Shown here piece by piece: positions 13,437 to 24,312 of a stretch of 64,000 nt of DNA. Position 1 is the first letter of the stretch, and each line of letters opens with the position of its first letter. This stretch comes from Juglans regia (lineage: Eukaryota > Streptophyta > Magnoliopsida > Fagales > Juglandaceae). The stretch covers positions 1,984,001-2,048,000 of the forward strand of contig NC_049916.1 in the NCBI RefSeq assembly GCF_001411555.2, given 5' to 3'. A program made the translations under genes and the position numbers. The notes beneath the pieces were generated by a model. That model was not told the DNA's origin. It ran no database searches and saw only the letters and a program-made list of their open reading frames with translations.

Positions 13437-14255
13437 ATGACCAATTTTATGACAGACCTGACAAATAGGGCGATTAGGAGAAGCAGTAGAGAAATAATTT
13501 AGAGATTAAGGGTCTCAACCTCCACCTCATCCACGCCGAGGGCCACGACCATGGCCCTCGGTTTGGTGAGGAAGGTGAGAAAGGTGGACACACAAAGGTG
13601 GAATTGAAAGAGAAGTTCCAGAGAGCACAGACTAAGTTTGATGAGCAATATGTGACTCATGATTAAGAATATAACTGAAGATTTGAGAAGAAGATAATGG
13701 ATCGGGTCTGGAGCAAATGGACGTGACCAAGGATTCGTAGTCCAATCCAAGGCCAGCCAAGAGAAAGACATTAAACTTAGTGGAGGAAAGGGGACAACCA
13801 GCAACGGAGAGAGATGAGGAGAGAGCTTTGACTTTGTTAAAATACTCAGTAATGGAGTCACTACCCTTTTTAATAGTAGCTAATTGAAGATGAGTTTGCA
13901 TAAGATGAGCATTAGAATGGGCAGAGAAAAGGCCTTGAAGAGTTGTCCAGACCTCATGCGAGGTTGAACAATCCGTGACCTGTGCGAGAACACCATCAGT
14001 GAGAGTGGCGGAAAGAGCATAAATAAGTAATTGATCATGAAGAATCCACTTATCATGCTCGGGATTTGGGGTATCACTGATAGTGGAAAGGGGTTTTGGA
14101 CAGGAACCATCGACAAAGGAAAATAGTTGATTGTCCTTGAGAAATGGTACTACCTAGGATTTCCAAAGGAGATAGTTAGTAGATGAAAGTTTGATAGTGA
14201 TGGTGTGGGCAGCGGAGGCAGTGAGATTGGGGTTGGGAGGAGGGAGTTTTGCCAT
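13437..14255 (-). pseudogene. Copia 1 gag remnant
   Basis: Nucleocapsid/capsid polyprotein of the element. A plausible start codon is at 14255-14253 (MAKLPPPNPNL). A TAG stop soon follows at 14156-14154, where the family normally has a glutamine. The UBN2-type capsid core is readable (LQLATIKKGSDSITEYFNKV, around 13800-13900). A complete CX2CX4HX4C zinc knuckle (CQVCHKIGHTAMVC) lies near 13420-13465. Frame changes occur near 13860-13900 and 13500. Confidence 0.85.
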
Positions 14256-14310
14256 GGAGGATCGAAGTTTGGAAAGGGACGGAGGTCCTAAGGGCTCTGT
14301 TATAAAATAA

Positions 14311-14632
14311 TGAGGAAACGAAAATAGGACACAACACCCATTCGAAGAAATGACTCAGAGATGGTAAAGGTTGTCTGAAAATCATCTCAGTATCGGTATT
14401 CCTCTTCATATGAATATCAGCAGCAACAGTACATTATTTATAGGTATATTTGACCTATATTTCAGACGTAATTACATAAAGGAAAATATTGACAAAGTCC
14501 AGTATTCTATTACAAATATATTCGAGAATCTTCCATCTTCTAAGCACGTCCAATGTGTGAATTAGTTAAGAATCCAGTGCAGACCCTTCCAGTGATGCTG
14601 AGTCATTTGCTGAGCCACTATTTGCTCCTTTA
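14311..14632 (-). repeat. 5' LTR of copia element 1
   Basis: A 322-bp terminal repeat aligned end to end with 9677-9989. It carries a short extra segment near its start on the minus strand and about 25 substitutions. Confidence 0.9.
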
Positions 14633-14841
14633 ATCGGTAGCAGTAGTACTACTACGTACTCTGGTTATAATGAAAATTTATTCAAGTGAAAATAATATTT
14701 CAGTGAGATATTCCCAGCTGATGCGTGCTCATGTTTCAGACAAGATAACTCAAAAGGATATTATATTTTGCGCAAGTTGGGGTCTGGACCAAAAACATTT
14801 AAGCCGCGGGAGTAGTACTTCAGATGCACAAACACTAATCA

Positions 14842-14845
<4 letters not shown>

Positions 14846-14894
<49 letters not shown>
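14846..14894. repeat. AG microsatellite
   Basis: About 24 uninterrupted AG units. Confidence 0.9.
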
Positions 14895-14896
<2 letters not shown>

Positions 14897-15923
14897 AGAG
14901 GGGTCATAGTCAGTGCAGGGTAAACCACGGACAGGAGCTGAGGGGGCTGGACCAAAACTAGATGGGGACCAATATAATTTAAGTTAGGTTGAGAGAAGGG
15001 TACAAAAGAAAGTTGCTTTTACAAATTACCTATCCATGACATACATACATAGAGTTGAATCATGTCAAAGATAGACGAACCCCATGTTCGGATCCCCCTG
15101 GCCTCCCCCCTCTTGTGTTTATCATTGATCAGCTTTTGAATTTCCTAAAGCTCGGCGCCTAACAAGAGGAATATTGTCATCAATGTGCATGACCGGGGTC
15201 TGATTGAGAAAAAAGCTGACTGTCAAAATGTACTACTGCATATATGCGTGCTTGGGGGCACGTACGTGTGGGGTTCAACTTGTTGTTGCTCGACTGGCAG
15301 CCAGGACCCCGGCCCGGCCAAGATCAAGGACGTATAATATTTAGTGCATGGTGTCAATATGTCAGTGGTCTTAGATATATATCATTGATGAGTGTTAGAT
15401 CTTTCTTGCAGCATACCAAAGCTCATCAAAACAGTAGTACTACACCCCTCAAAATTATCAGAACGGCATATATGTACGTACATGGTACAAGGCCTTAATT
15501 AGGCTCTAAATGCAGCAGGTGTACGTTGTTCTGTGTCAATGCCCTTTTTCCATGCATGTGGCTCTGAAGGTTTTTGAGTTAGATATCTCGTATTTTTTTC
15601 CGTGTGTGTGTTTGTAGTGCAATAAAAAATGTATCTTAAAGTTTGTTTTTCAAAGAAGGCCCTAAACTCTGCGCACGCGGGGACTGTCTAATAGCATCAG
15701 CATTCATTTATGCAAATGCAAAGCCATAATTTACGTAATATCACATATTTTTATATTTAGCTATTTTATTCAAAACTAATTTCCACATTCCATTATTCAA
15801 ATACTATATATATAATAATAAAATATTAATAATTTTATTTTATCACTAAAATAAATTAGCGACAAAAATAAATTATATAGATAGTATAATTTATTTAGAT
15901 GAAACTTTGCGCGCAGGGTCTAT

Positions 15924-16140
15924 CGGGTTGGTTTGGGAGATGAGATGAGAATTTTTAGTTTTAGATGAAAGTTTAAAATATTATTTTTTAATATTATTAT
16001 TGTTTTGAGATTTGAAAAAAATTGAATTGAGATTTGAAAAAGTTGAATTGTTTATTATATTTTGTATGGAGATTTAAAAAATGTGTAAAGATGAAATGGG
16101 ATGAGAATTTTATATTTTGTCTCACCCCCCAAACCAACGG
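15924..16140. mobile_element. Tourist-like MITE, copy B
   Basis: The left end GGTTGGTTTGGGAGATGAGATGAG and the right end CTCACCCCCCAAACCAACGG are inverted repeats of each other. The interior has the family's AATATTATTTTTTAATATTATT run. Non-coding. Confidence 0.75.
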
Positions 16141-17028
16141 ATTTTTTTTTTCACTCAATCAACCCCACGCCAATGCCAACGATCGATCGTTGATCACATA
16201 AATGCAAAAGAGGGGAATAGATTAGACAAAAGAGCTTGCCAACTAAAAAACTCAGATGCCTGAATCAAAATTGTTGGAATGGTGGGTTGATTTTATGTTG
16301 AAAACGTCATTCAAGGGCTTGGCTTGACTATGGCTTGATCCTGACTCGACCTTAACTCGAGCGAACTTCTGATAGATTGTTCACTCAACATCCGCTCAAC
16401 AATCTGCTCGAACAAACTTCAAACAGATTTTTCGTTCAACATCTGCTCAACAATTTGTTCAAGCGAATGTTTAGAAAACCTAATTCTCATACCGTTTGAT
16501 ATATAAACAGATTTTTTGAAAAGTGAGATACACAATATTAAGGCCAGAATAGAGATAAACTTCCTTTTGTGAGATTAGTAAGTCTTTTGGTGTATTGGGA
16601 CTTGGGATTAAGGAGATTTTGTGATTACTCTCTTGTACTCCACCTTTGTTATATAGTGAATTCATGGAAACCGATCCCGCTAGTGGACATATGCTTGTCC
16701 TAAGCTGAACCACTTAAATCTTGATGTTTTGTATGTGTTATTATAGAATTTTCTTTTATTTGTTTCCGCTATTATACTTCAAATCTGCCTCTAGATGTAT
16801 AGATGTATAGTTAATCCTAACAAAAACCTTGTCGATCCCAATAATTAAGGATCGCTCACATATATATATAGAGAGAATACTTATGCTAAAGAGACTACTT
16901 CTGAACCTCTAGAGTAATGGTAGACCAAATTTAGGGCATACAAATCTTGCATAAGTCGTTTGAAAAAGGTAAAATCTATTATGAAAAATTAAAATTTTTA
17001 AATGAGTCTCACTTTTTTTCAAAAGATC

Positions 17029-17468
17029 TAGGGGTGTAATCGGTCCAGTCTGATCCAGGGAGGATATGGACTAAATTTCAGTTTATCATTTTTATTGGAC
17101 CAAACCGTTAGCTATCGGTCATATTCATTCCATGAACATTTTTCCCTTTTTTTGGTTGACAAGAAAATTAAATTAGTAAAATTAATTTTAAGTGATACCT
17201 TTAACATTTTATCCAATAATTTCATTGTATGTATAGTCAATGATGATCCCTTAGATGAAAATTACATAATTAACTTATACAACTACTATATAAAATAATA
17301 TATTATATATATATATATATATAAATATTCAAAATATATATTCAGTCAGTCTCAGTCCGGTTCAGTCTAAAAAAATACACCCGGTCAAAACTGACCAATA
17401 AGACTATCGATCCGATCCGATCTAGTTCGGTCGATTTTTCGGTCTTGACCAATTGCCTTACACCCCTA
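17029..17468. mobile_element. Non-autonomous hAT-type MITE with 8-bp TSD
   Basis: A 440-bp element bounded by TAGGGGTGTAA and its inverse TTACACCCCTA. It is flanked on both sides by the identical 8-mer AAAAGATC (17021-17028, 17469-17476). An 8-bp duplication with these short inverted ends is diagnostic of the hAT superfamily. The inner ends are rich in GGTC/GACC motifs (GGTCCAGTCTGATCC on the left, GGTCGATTTTTCGGTCTTGACC on the right). No transposase is encoded, so mobility would need a helper. Confidence 0.93.
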
Positions 17469-18120
17469 AAAAGATCACTTGTATGCATAGATTTACCCAC
17501 TCTAAATTTAGACAAATCATTTTCCAAAACATGAGTAGTACCGTGACTGGCTGACATTTTATAATCTTCGGCGTCTGTTTCACTTGAGTTTTGAGCCTTA
17601 TCATGTAGTAGTATGTACATTCATTGTACAGATTGGGCTGCCTTTTTTCAGGTGGATTAAAGCTTGCCATCCTCGGCGGCTAGACAGGCTTGATAAGCAG
17701 TATTGGGCAGTTCATGTTGTAATATAACTGGACCTTGTCGGTCCATATCTTGGACCTCCTTAGTTTGGGTAAGTTGATTGATAGGCTACAAGGCTAGTAT
17801 TTCCCGTCACAATATGGCCCATCTATGTTACAGCTGCTATTACAAAGGCTTTCTCTACATACATTCTATAGCGGCGGGTTACTGATTGTTGTCATATTTA
17901 ATATAAGAGATCAGGCAGTCAAATTGCATGCTGCAGCGGTAATTAGTCTAACCGCTCAAGAAGGGAAAATACTACAAAAATCAATGTTTTTTATTTTAAG
18001 AAATTTTTGCACACACCATTTGAAAAAATAGATAAATTTGAGACTTGCATAAAAAATTATTTTTTTAACTATGAACTCCATTTTTTTTTTCAAAAGGGGT
18101 GCATAAGACTTTCTCACCCT

Positions 18121-18786
18121 CACTACAAGAAATAAGACTTTTTGAGGCGATTTTTTTGTTTGTTGGAAATAAAATCACTGCAAAAAGCCTTTATTGCAGC
18201 GATTTTTTACATCGTCGCATTTTTTTTACATTAAGTTAGAAAATGGTCTTTTGTAGCGATTTTTTCACTTTTTACGATAGAGAACTTCGCCACAAATACT
18301 AAATTGGTCTTTTGCAGCGACTTGTGACTTTTTGCGCCCCACAATTCACCGGAAAAAGTAACTAATTTCAGCAACTATTACCCGACGCGAAAGAGACAAT
18401 CTTTTTTGCAGCGATTTTAACTGTTGCAAAAAATAGTATACAAGGCGATTTTTTAACACGCTGTAAATAATATCAAGGTATTTCCAACGATTTTTTGTGT
18501 ATTAGCGACGATATAAAACGCTGCAAATACTTTTTTGCAACGAAACGAGACTGAAATCTCAACGTTATTTGCGGCGAAATTAATAATATTAGCAGCGAAA
18601 AAAATCGCTGTAAATAAAAATTTTTGGCGACGAATTTTGCATTTCGCTGGCGAATCTTTTAAAAGGCTCTACAATTGCGACGAAAGTCCAGCGCAACATA
18701 AATCGTTGTAAAAAAATATTTGCAGCGATTTATGATGTTATTTGCGGCGAATTTAAGCGCTGGAAAAGACCTTGTTTCTTGTAGTG
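18121..18786. mobile_element. Non-autonomous CACTA (En/Spm) element with TSD CCT
   Basis: A 666-bp element starting CACTACAAGAAA and ending TTTCTTGTAGTG, a perfect 12-bp inverted repeat of the CACTA type. It is flanked by the 3-bp duplication CCT (18118-18120, 18787-18789). The interior is made of many degenerate copies of a motif like TTTGCAGCGATTTTT and its inverse AAAATCGCTGCAAA, on both strands. No open frame encodes a transposase. The motif array could serve as subterminal transposase binding sites (inference). Confidence 0.93.
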
Positions 18787-18837
18787 CCTACTACTATATA
18801 TATCTAGCATTATTATTTTATTTTAACATTTAAAGTT

Positions 18838-19123
18838 TTTTTTTTTTAATAAGCAAACTTTCATTCATAAGAAATCAGTACATAGCAACTTGATCAAACC
18901 AAAGTACATGATCCACAAAAGTTGGGACATGTTCCCACCACATTAGGATATCATCAACATTTCAAGCAAAACGTGCCAAGCTATGTGCTACCCGATTGCC
19001 TTCCCTATAAACATGTTGAACATGCAAATCTGTAAAATGCATCATCAGCTCTTCAGCATCCTTTATTAGATTACCATTTGAGGAGAAAGACTCTCGAGTA
19101 GCTTGTAATTCCTGCACCAATAA
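18838..19123 (-). mobile_element. 5'-truncated LINE tail with 14-bp TSD
   Basis: A poly-T run at 18836-18848 is the poly(A) tail of a minus-strand insert. Its reverse complement ends in LINE RNase H tail-like text (VDDILMWWEHVP). The insert is flanked by identical TAACATTTAAAGTT at 18824-18837 and 19124-19137. It is a short dead-on-arrival LINE copy of RNase-H-end sequence. Confidence 0.85.
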
Positions 19124-19339
19124 TAACATTTAAAGTTATTAATTTTAAGATGGGTTATACTATATTGCATGTCATACTCTTGTCTGATCACTTCTATATA
19201 TAATATGTGTTGATATTTAGTAACAATTATTAGATCAACTAAAAAATTAATGTATAATGTTATTATATTAATACACAGCACAGTATATGCATTTTTCCTT
19301 TTATCTACATTAAGTAATCATGTGATCATGCAAGAAGAT

Positions 19340-19349
19340 CTATAAATAA
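19340..19349 (+). promoter_or_regulatory. Candidate TATA box for NIP gene
   Basis: CTATAAATAA lies about 380 bases upstream of the NIP start codon. A second, weaker candidate (TTTATAGGCATTTAAA) lies near 19557-19573. The transcription start is not visible, so the choice is uncertain. Confidence 0.3.
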
Positions 19350-19725
19350 GTTATAAACCTATTTGTGGACCGAAAAAGGAGAAGAAAATTACAAAGCTCG
19401 AGCTAGCTTAATTTCCATGGGCCACAAGAAAATAAAACATGAGAGTTGTGGTTAATTGTTATATTTCAGTTTAAGGTCTAGATTTGATAAGGAAGTAGAA
19501 GCACATGATACATCCGCAAACAACTCCCAAAAGCAGGAAAGCCATCAATCCTCCATTTTATAGGCATTTAAATTTCCTTCCCCTGACACCCAATTCTATT
19601 TTCTGTCAACGTACACATTGTTAAGAGAGGAGAAAGATATAGTCTGTTAATTAATTAGTAGTCGCTTTGAAATCAACGAATTAAGTTGCTTAATTAATTA
19701 ATTACTCAATTAGGATCGAAGGAGA

Positions 19726-20379
19726 ATGTCTTCACGCGAAATCACAATGATGGAAATAGGTGATCAGAGTTCGACAAGCGACAGAACCTGGGGACTCTGT
19801 ACTTCATCCGAGACCGATCAGCTCATTCAAAAGGTATATGCAAATTATCAATTAATGCCACTGATCCATGTCAATTTACAAAACTAGAATATATTACTTA
19901 CATACATATATAGAAGTGTTAGATTCACAAAAGTAAAACTCATAAACTAATATGCATGGTTAGATGGGAACATTATATCTATATTACAGTAAATAATGAT
20001 TTACAATTTGATCATGTAACACAACAAATCATATCAGTATGTGAATTTTATTTTTTAAGAATCTGTTTGTGAACTTAAGATATTTCTCTAGCATATAAGC
20101 TAGCTGTTTGTTTATTTATTGATTCAATTTGTTTTGGGTCAGGTGATTGCTGAATTCATTGGGACATTCTTCTTGATATTTGCTGGGTGTGGTTCGGTTG
20201 CTGTCAATAAGATTTACGGTTCAGTATCATTTCCAGGGATTTGTATAGTTTGGGGTTTGATAGTAATGGTCATGGTTTATTCTGTTGGTCATATCTCCGG
20301 CGCCCACTTTAATCCGGCAGTGACCCTCACTTTTGCAATCTATAGGCATTTCCCTCTCAAACAGGCAGGTTTCGAATCC

Positions 20380-20426
<47 letters not shown>

Positions 20427-21496
20427 TAACAATGAGCTTTTCTCTTCATTCTCTGAGACCATATTGATCTTATATATAATGTTTTTTTTTAATACGTACG
20501 TGCAGGTGCCTCTGTATGTCATAGCGCAGATATTAGGTTCAATTCTTGCTAGTGCCACGTTATGCGCTGTTTTCCCAGTCGACAAGAAGTCTTTCTTTGG
20601 AACAGTACCTGTTGGATCCAATATTCAGGCTCTTCTCATCGAGATCATCATCTCCTTTCTTTTGATGTTTGTTATTTCCGGCGTTTCCACAGATAATAGA
20701 GCTGTAAGTAACTCTTATCTCCTCTTTTTTTTTTAAGTCATGGTGTCTGTTATCTAAAAGTCTCTTGCAAGCGAGTTCATGCACAAAATCGCACATAAAT
20801 ACTGACATATAAGACATTCGTTAAATGGTACGAATTGAAGACAGAGATGATTTTCATGAAATTGAAGATTTTCTTCTTCTCTCAAAATTTTTATTTTTTT
20901 TGTTTTTTTTTTCAATAAAAAAACTATGTCAGCGTAGCACAAATCGCTAAATCGCTCGTAACTAGCAAAGGTCGAACATGCAAACATTATTCAGATTTAC
21001 ACATGATGAAGTAGTACTCTACCCAGAAACTGGATTTAATATATATCTTGCGCAAGATTTTTGGTGTTGATCAGCGGATCGAGACATAAATATATTTATA
21101 TTCTTGCAGATTGGAGAATTGGCAGGGATTGCCGTGGGAATGACAATAACCTTAAACGTCTTCGTAGCCGGGTATATAATTAACAGCTTCAACTTTAGGG
21201 AAAATTTCCGAGATATTTTTTTTCCCAATATTTCTAGAAAATACATGATTAACATGCATGGAGTTTCGCCATTAATGATATATTTCAGGCCAGTAAGTGG
21301 TGCATCGATGAACCCAGCCAGGAGCATAGGGCCAGCTCTGCAAGTGCACATATACAAGGGACTGTGGGTTTATCTTGTAGGGCCACCCGTAGGAACCATA
21401 CTTGGTGGCTTAGCCTATAACCTCATTAGATTCACCGACAAACCCCTCCGGGAGATAACCAAGAGTGGATCCTTTCTCCGGAGCATGCCCCGATAA
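19726..21496 (+). CDS. NIP4: Nodulin-26-like intrinsic protein (aquaporin), NIP4-like
   Basis: Membrane channel of the major intrinsic protein family; NIPs pass water and small neutral solutes. Five exons: 19726-19833, 20143-20364, 20506-20703, 21110-21171, 21289-21496, giving 265 residues plus stop. The frame closes exactly. Both NPA boxes are intact: HFNPAV (93-95) and SMNPARS (205-207, Arg208 being the selectivity-filter arginine). Trp73 in helix 2 fits the subgroup I filter. The C-terminus (NLIRFTDKPLREITKSGSFL) resembles NIP4, with NIP1 the alternative. The N-terminus is short. The second intron begins GC, not GT: the exon must end CAG at 20364, because the nearby GT (20369) would add four bases and shift the frame. 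That intron also carries an AT microsatellite. No coding lesion is seen. Confidence 0.94.
20365..20505 (+). other. GC-AG intron of NIP gene
   Basis: The donor reads CAG|GCAGGT and the acceptor GTGCAG|GTGCC. Homologous proteins run KQ-VPLY straight across this junction, and this is obtained only with the GC donor. Within it, 20388-20420 is an AT microsatellite. Confidence 0.8.
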
Positions 21497-21809
21497 TTCC
21501 TGCATCATCATGTGCTGGCTAGCTTGTGCTCCCTACAAATTATATATCTTCACACTGCGCATGCAGCTAGCGTTTAATTACAACGTCGCCTAGCTAGCTT
21601 GTTTGTCATGCCACTATCGATCCTAGTATATATCATATATATATATATATATATATATAGCTTGTATTAATTAGGACGTTGGAGGAGGTAAAGACAAACT
21701 TGAACATGCATCGACATTACCTTTTTTTCTATTTAATTGTTGAACAAAAGGTACAGAAGTAGGTCGATCGTTTCAAAGTTAATTGTAATATGAAATAAGG
21801 TCATGTATG

Positions 21810-21840
<31 letters not shown>

Positions 21841-24053
21841 ATACGTGTGTGTGTGTCTATGACAGTATGAGCTAGCTACTCCATCCAAATTAAACGTTAG
21901 AACATTGCATTTGGTTAATTTATATTGTAATCACACATATATTATTGTAAATTTCAAGTCATATATATTTGGACTTATACTTAAAAAAAAAAAGTCGATA
22001 TTATTATGAGAATCTCTCGATCATTCAAATAATGTGAAATCTCGTACGACTACTAGTCTCAAATATGGTTACCCATTTACCACCATTTTTTACTCAATCT
22101 AACTTATAATGTAATTATCACATGAAACTCTACTATCAAATCCCTTATGTCCCACACCTCAAACTGATGATTTTCTCTAATATAATTTATACGACTTAAT
22201 TGAAGCTCGATCTACTCCCAATATCAATTATATTTAATATTTCTCACCCTCATGCATTAAGAGATTAATTAGTTTCACCTACCACCCTCCTTTATTCAAT
22301 ATGGGGAATACATTACAACATATATATCCCTTTTTTTTTTTCTTTTTTTCTGTCAGATCATTAATTTCATAACATGTACTGATATTATTGTTAGGTAGAC
22401 AATTGACTTCTCTCCATTAATTCCCTCCGATCTTATTCATTTCTAGGATTTCTTGGCAAGTAGCACTTTTTCAAAGTGTATAAATATTTAAAACCTTAAT
22501 AATTATGTGGTTCCGCTTTTTGTAAAAAATAAAAACATCTATCTGTTTGGGCTAATTGAGTTTGATCAAGGTTTAAAAAGTGATTTTAATAGCTTAAAAA
22601 TTCTTTAAAAATAATATATTTGGTAAATTTATAAAAAATGCTTTAAGCACCTAACAAAATTTACCACTTGGTCTAGTTCCTACGTACGCAAAATGCTAAC
22701 TACTTAACCCTAAGAATGCTTAATACTCATATAATTGAATCCTCGTTAAAATCATGACAAAGAGGAAGAGCTTTTATCTTTCAAGTAATGTGAGATCTCA
22801 TTCGTACAATATTTATACCTATATTTATCAGTTAGTATGAAGTATCATAATCTTTGCGCAAAGATTATGATCCCTTAGATTCCTAGTATCCTTGTTGGGA
22901 AATTCTATCATAGGTGGGAGGACTCTAGTCCACAATTCTGGTTTAGATAGGATTTGATACTAGTTGTAACGCCTAAATTAAAAGCTTAAGCTACATCTAA
23001 GTCATACTTTAAAAAAATTGATGTACAATTAGAGCCTCATTAAAGTCATTATAAAGAACAAGAACTTATTTCTCTTAAATAATATGAAATCTCATATGCG
23101 CTTCCTATGTCATGCAAACTAGTTATGATACAGACATGAACACAAAACAAGCAACTTTACAATGACGCCACATAGCATCATCACATGGTCAAACTCAATC
23201 ATTTACACATTGGTGTTGGATAGAAATAGGATTATTCTGACTGCTAGTTAATCAACATAATTAAAGATTGAGATTGAGAAAATATTCAAAACAAAGAGAA
23301 AACTTTGAGAGTAATTAATTTTATTGATAAAATTTGTAAGCTAGGTTTTGAAACTCACAAGCTAGGCTCAAATAGTATATGACAATATGAGATTACGAGA
23401 ATCTTGCCCAAAAATGAAAAATTCTAAATATTATTGCATAAAAGTAAAATACTTAATAAAATAAGAATCTTGCAAAAAAATCTAGCCCAAATCGGAATTA
23501 TCAAAACCATCCCTAAAATGAAAGTGAAATTTTTTTTTTCTTTTTGAAAAAGAAAAATAACTTAAATTATTGACGATTTGAAGGGACAACGGCTATTTTC
23601 GGGACCACTAAACATAGGCTGATGACCGCAATGTATGCACCAAATAGAGCTTTTTCGAATTAAAATCATATGCATGATTATGATATTTGATGCCAAAATT
23701 ATAGTCAAAATAATGAAATGCGCACAATACCGTCCAAAATCCAAGAAATTTTCACCATTTTTTGTCGTATTTACCTTAATATGCCTTCTCAAAAATATAG
23801 TTCAATACTTATTATCAATACAAAATCTGTCAAATCGACATCATCAAATCCCAATTCCTTGCTTAGATATGGAGAGTGAGGCACGAGAGGCCCAAGGTCG
23901 GTCCCTATGTAATACGATGGATGAACCCAGTGGAATTCAGCATTATTGATAATTATTATTACCCAATGATATTATGATTGTGATCCGTGGATCGATCCAA
24001 ATCCAAATCGAACGGCAGTAATGATTGAATAAAATCTCTTAATCCTATCATTC
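21497..24053. other. Spacer between NIP gene and LINE 1
   Basis: No gene is visible. AT runs occur at 21636-21658 and 21818-21842. Dispersed-repeat pieces sharing AATAATGTGAGATCTCAT-like text occur near 22020-22060, 22720-22830 and 22960-23120. The open frames at 23562-23949 have no recognisable domain. Confidence 0.6.
22960..23120. repeat. Dispersed repeat with AATAATRTGARATCTCAT core
   Basis: The segment contains TTGTACGCC-like start text (TTGTAACGCC), then GAGCCTCATTAAAGTCATTATAAAGA, then AATAATATGAAATCTCATATG. The same order recurs at 52620-52810 and partly at 22720-22830. It is likely a degraded retroelement terminal region; class not determined. Confidence 0.5.
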
Positions 24054-24072
24054 AATTAACCAAAAGTTTCCG
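24054..24072 (+). repeat. Left target-site duplication of LINE 1
   Basis: AATTAACCAAAAGTTTCCG, identical to 29782-29800. Confidence 0.95.
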
Positions 24073-24312
24073 AGATCAAACCATCAATCCGAATTGAAAA
24101 CGAAGTTGTTTCATCCAATTGCTCCGGCGATTCAGGGAGCCTTTGAATAACCGCTATTAACCGTTTTTGGTTTCTGGTTTTGTGTTTTTTCTCTCTCGTG
24201 ATGATGAGAGTTTTTATTTTGCCGTAAGTGCAAAAGTTTTTCTGTTGTCATTTTGAGTGGGGTATCCATTCTTAATTCTGGTATCTCAGGTTGTGCTATT
24301 AGGTTATTTGCA

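Larger units (their letters stand above)
9677..14632 (-). mobile_element. Ty1/copia LTR retrotransposon, decayed, two LTRs
   Basis: An element of about 4.96 kb reads right to left. LTRs lie at 14311-14632 (5') and 9677-9989 (3'). Domains follow the copia order: gag, protease, integrase, reverse transcriptase, RNase H. A degenerate primer binding site (ATAACAGAGCCC on the minus strand, near 14291-14303) follows the 5' LTR. A polypurine tract (AAGGGGGA, minus strand, near 9990-9998) precedes the 3' LTR. The LTRs differ at roughly 25 positions plus indels, indicating an old insertion. The 5' LTR begins TA rather than TG. I found no clear target-site duplication. The coding region is broken by stops and frame changes, so the copy should be inactive. 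Confidence 0.93.
14633..17020. other. Spacer with one MITE and microsatellites
   Basis: No gene recognised. It contains an AG microsatellite, one Tourist-like MITE and AT-rich DNA. The open frames at 14670-14909 and 15244-15498 are simple-repeat or low-information frames without known domains. Confidence 0.6.

Noticed and set aside
9672..14637. Target-site duplication for copia 1
   Set aside because: AGTAA on the left and ATCGG on the right do not match, and the 5' LTR terminus is itself mutated.
20119..20736. Single continuous 205-residue aquaporin frame
   Set aside because: It begins at TTG inside intron 1 and reads through the AT-rich intron 2; the spliced model gives the correct family sequence.
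24253..24312. Sixty bases of extra N-terminus on LINE ORF1
   Set aside because: The start there is TTG. In a plant element the first ATG at 24313 fits the DUF4283 protein start.
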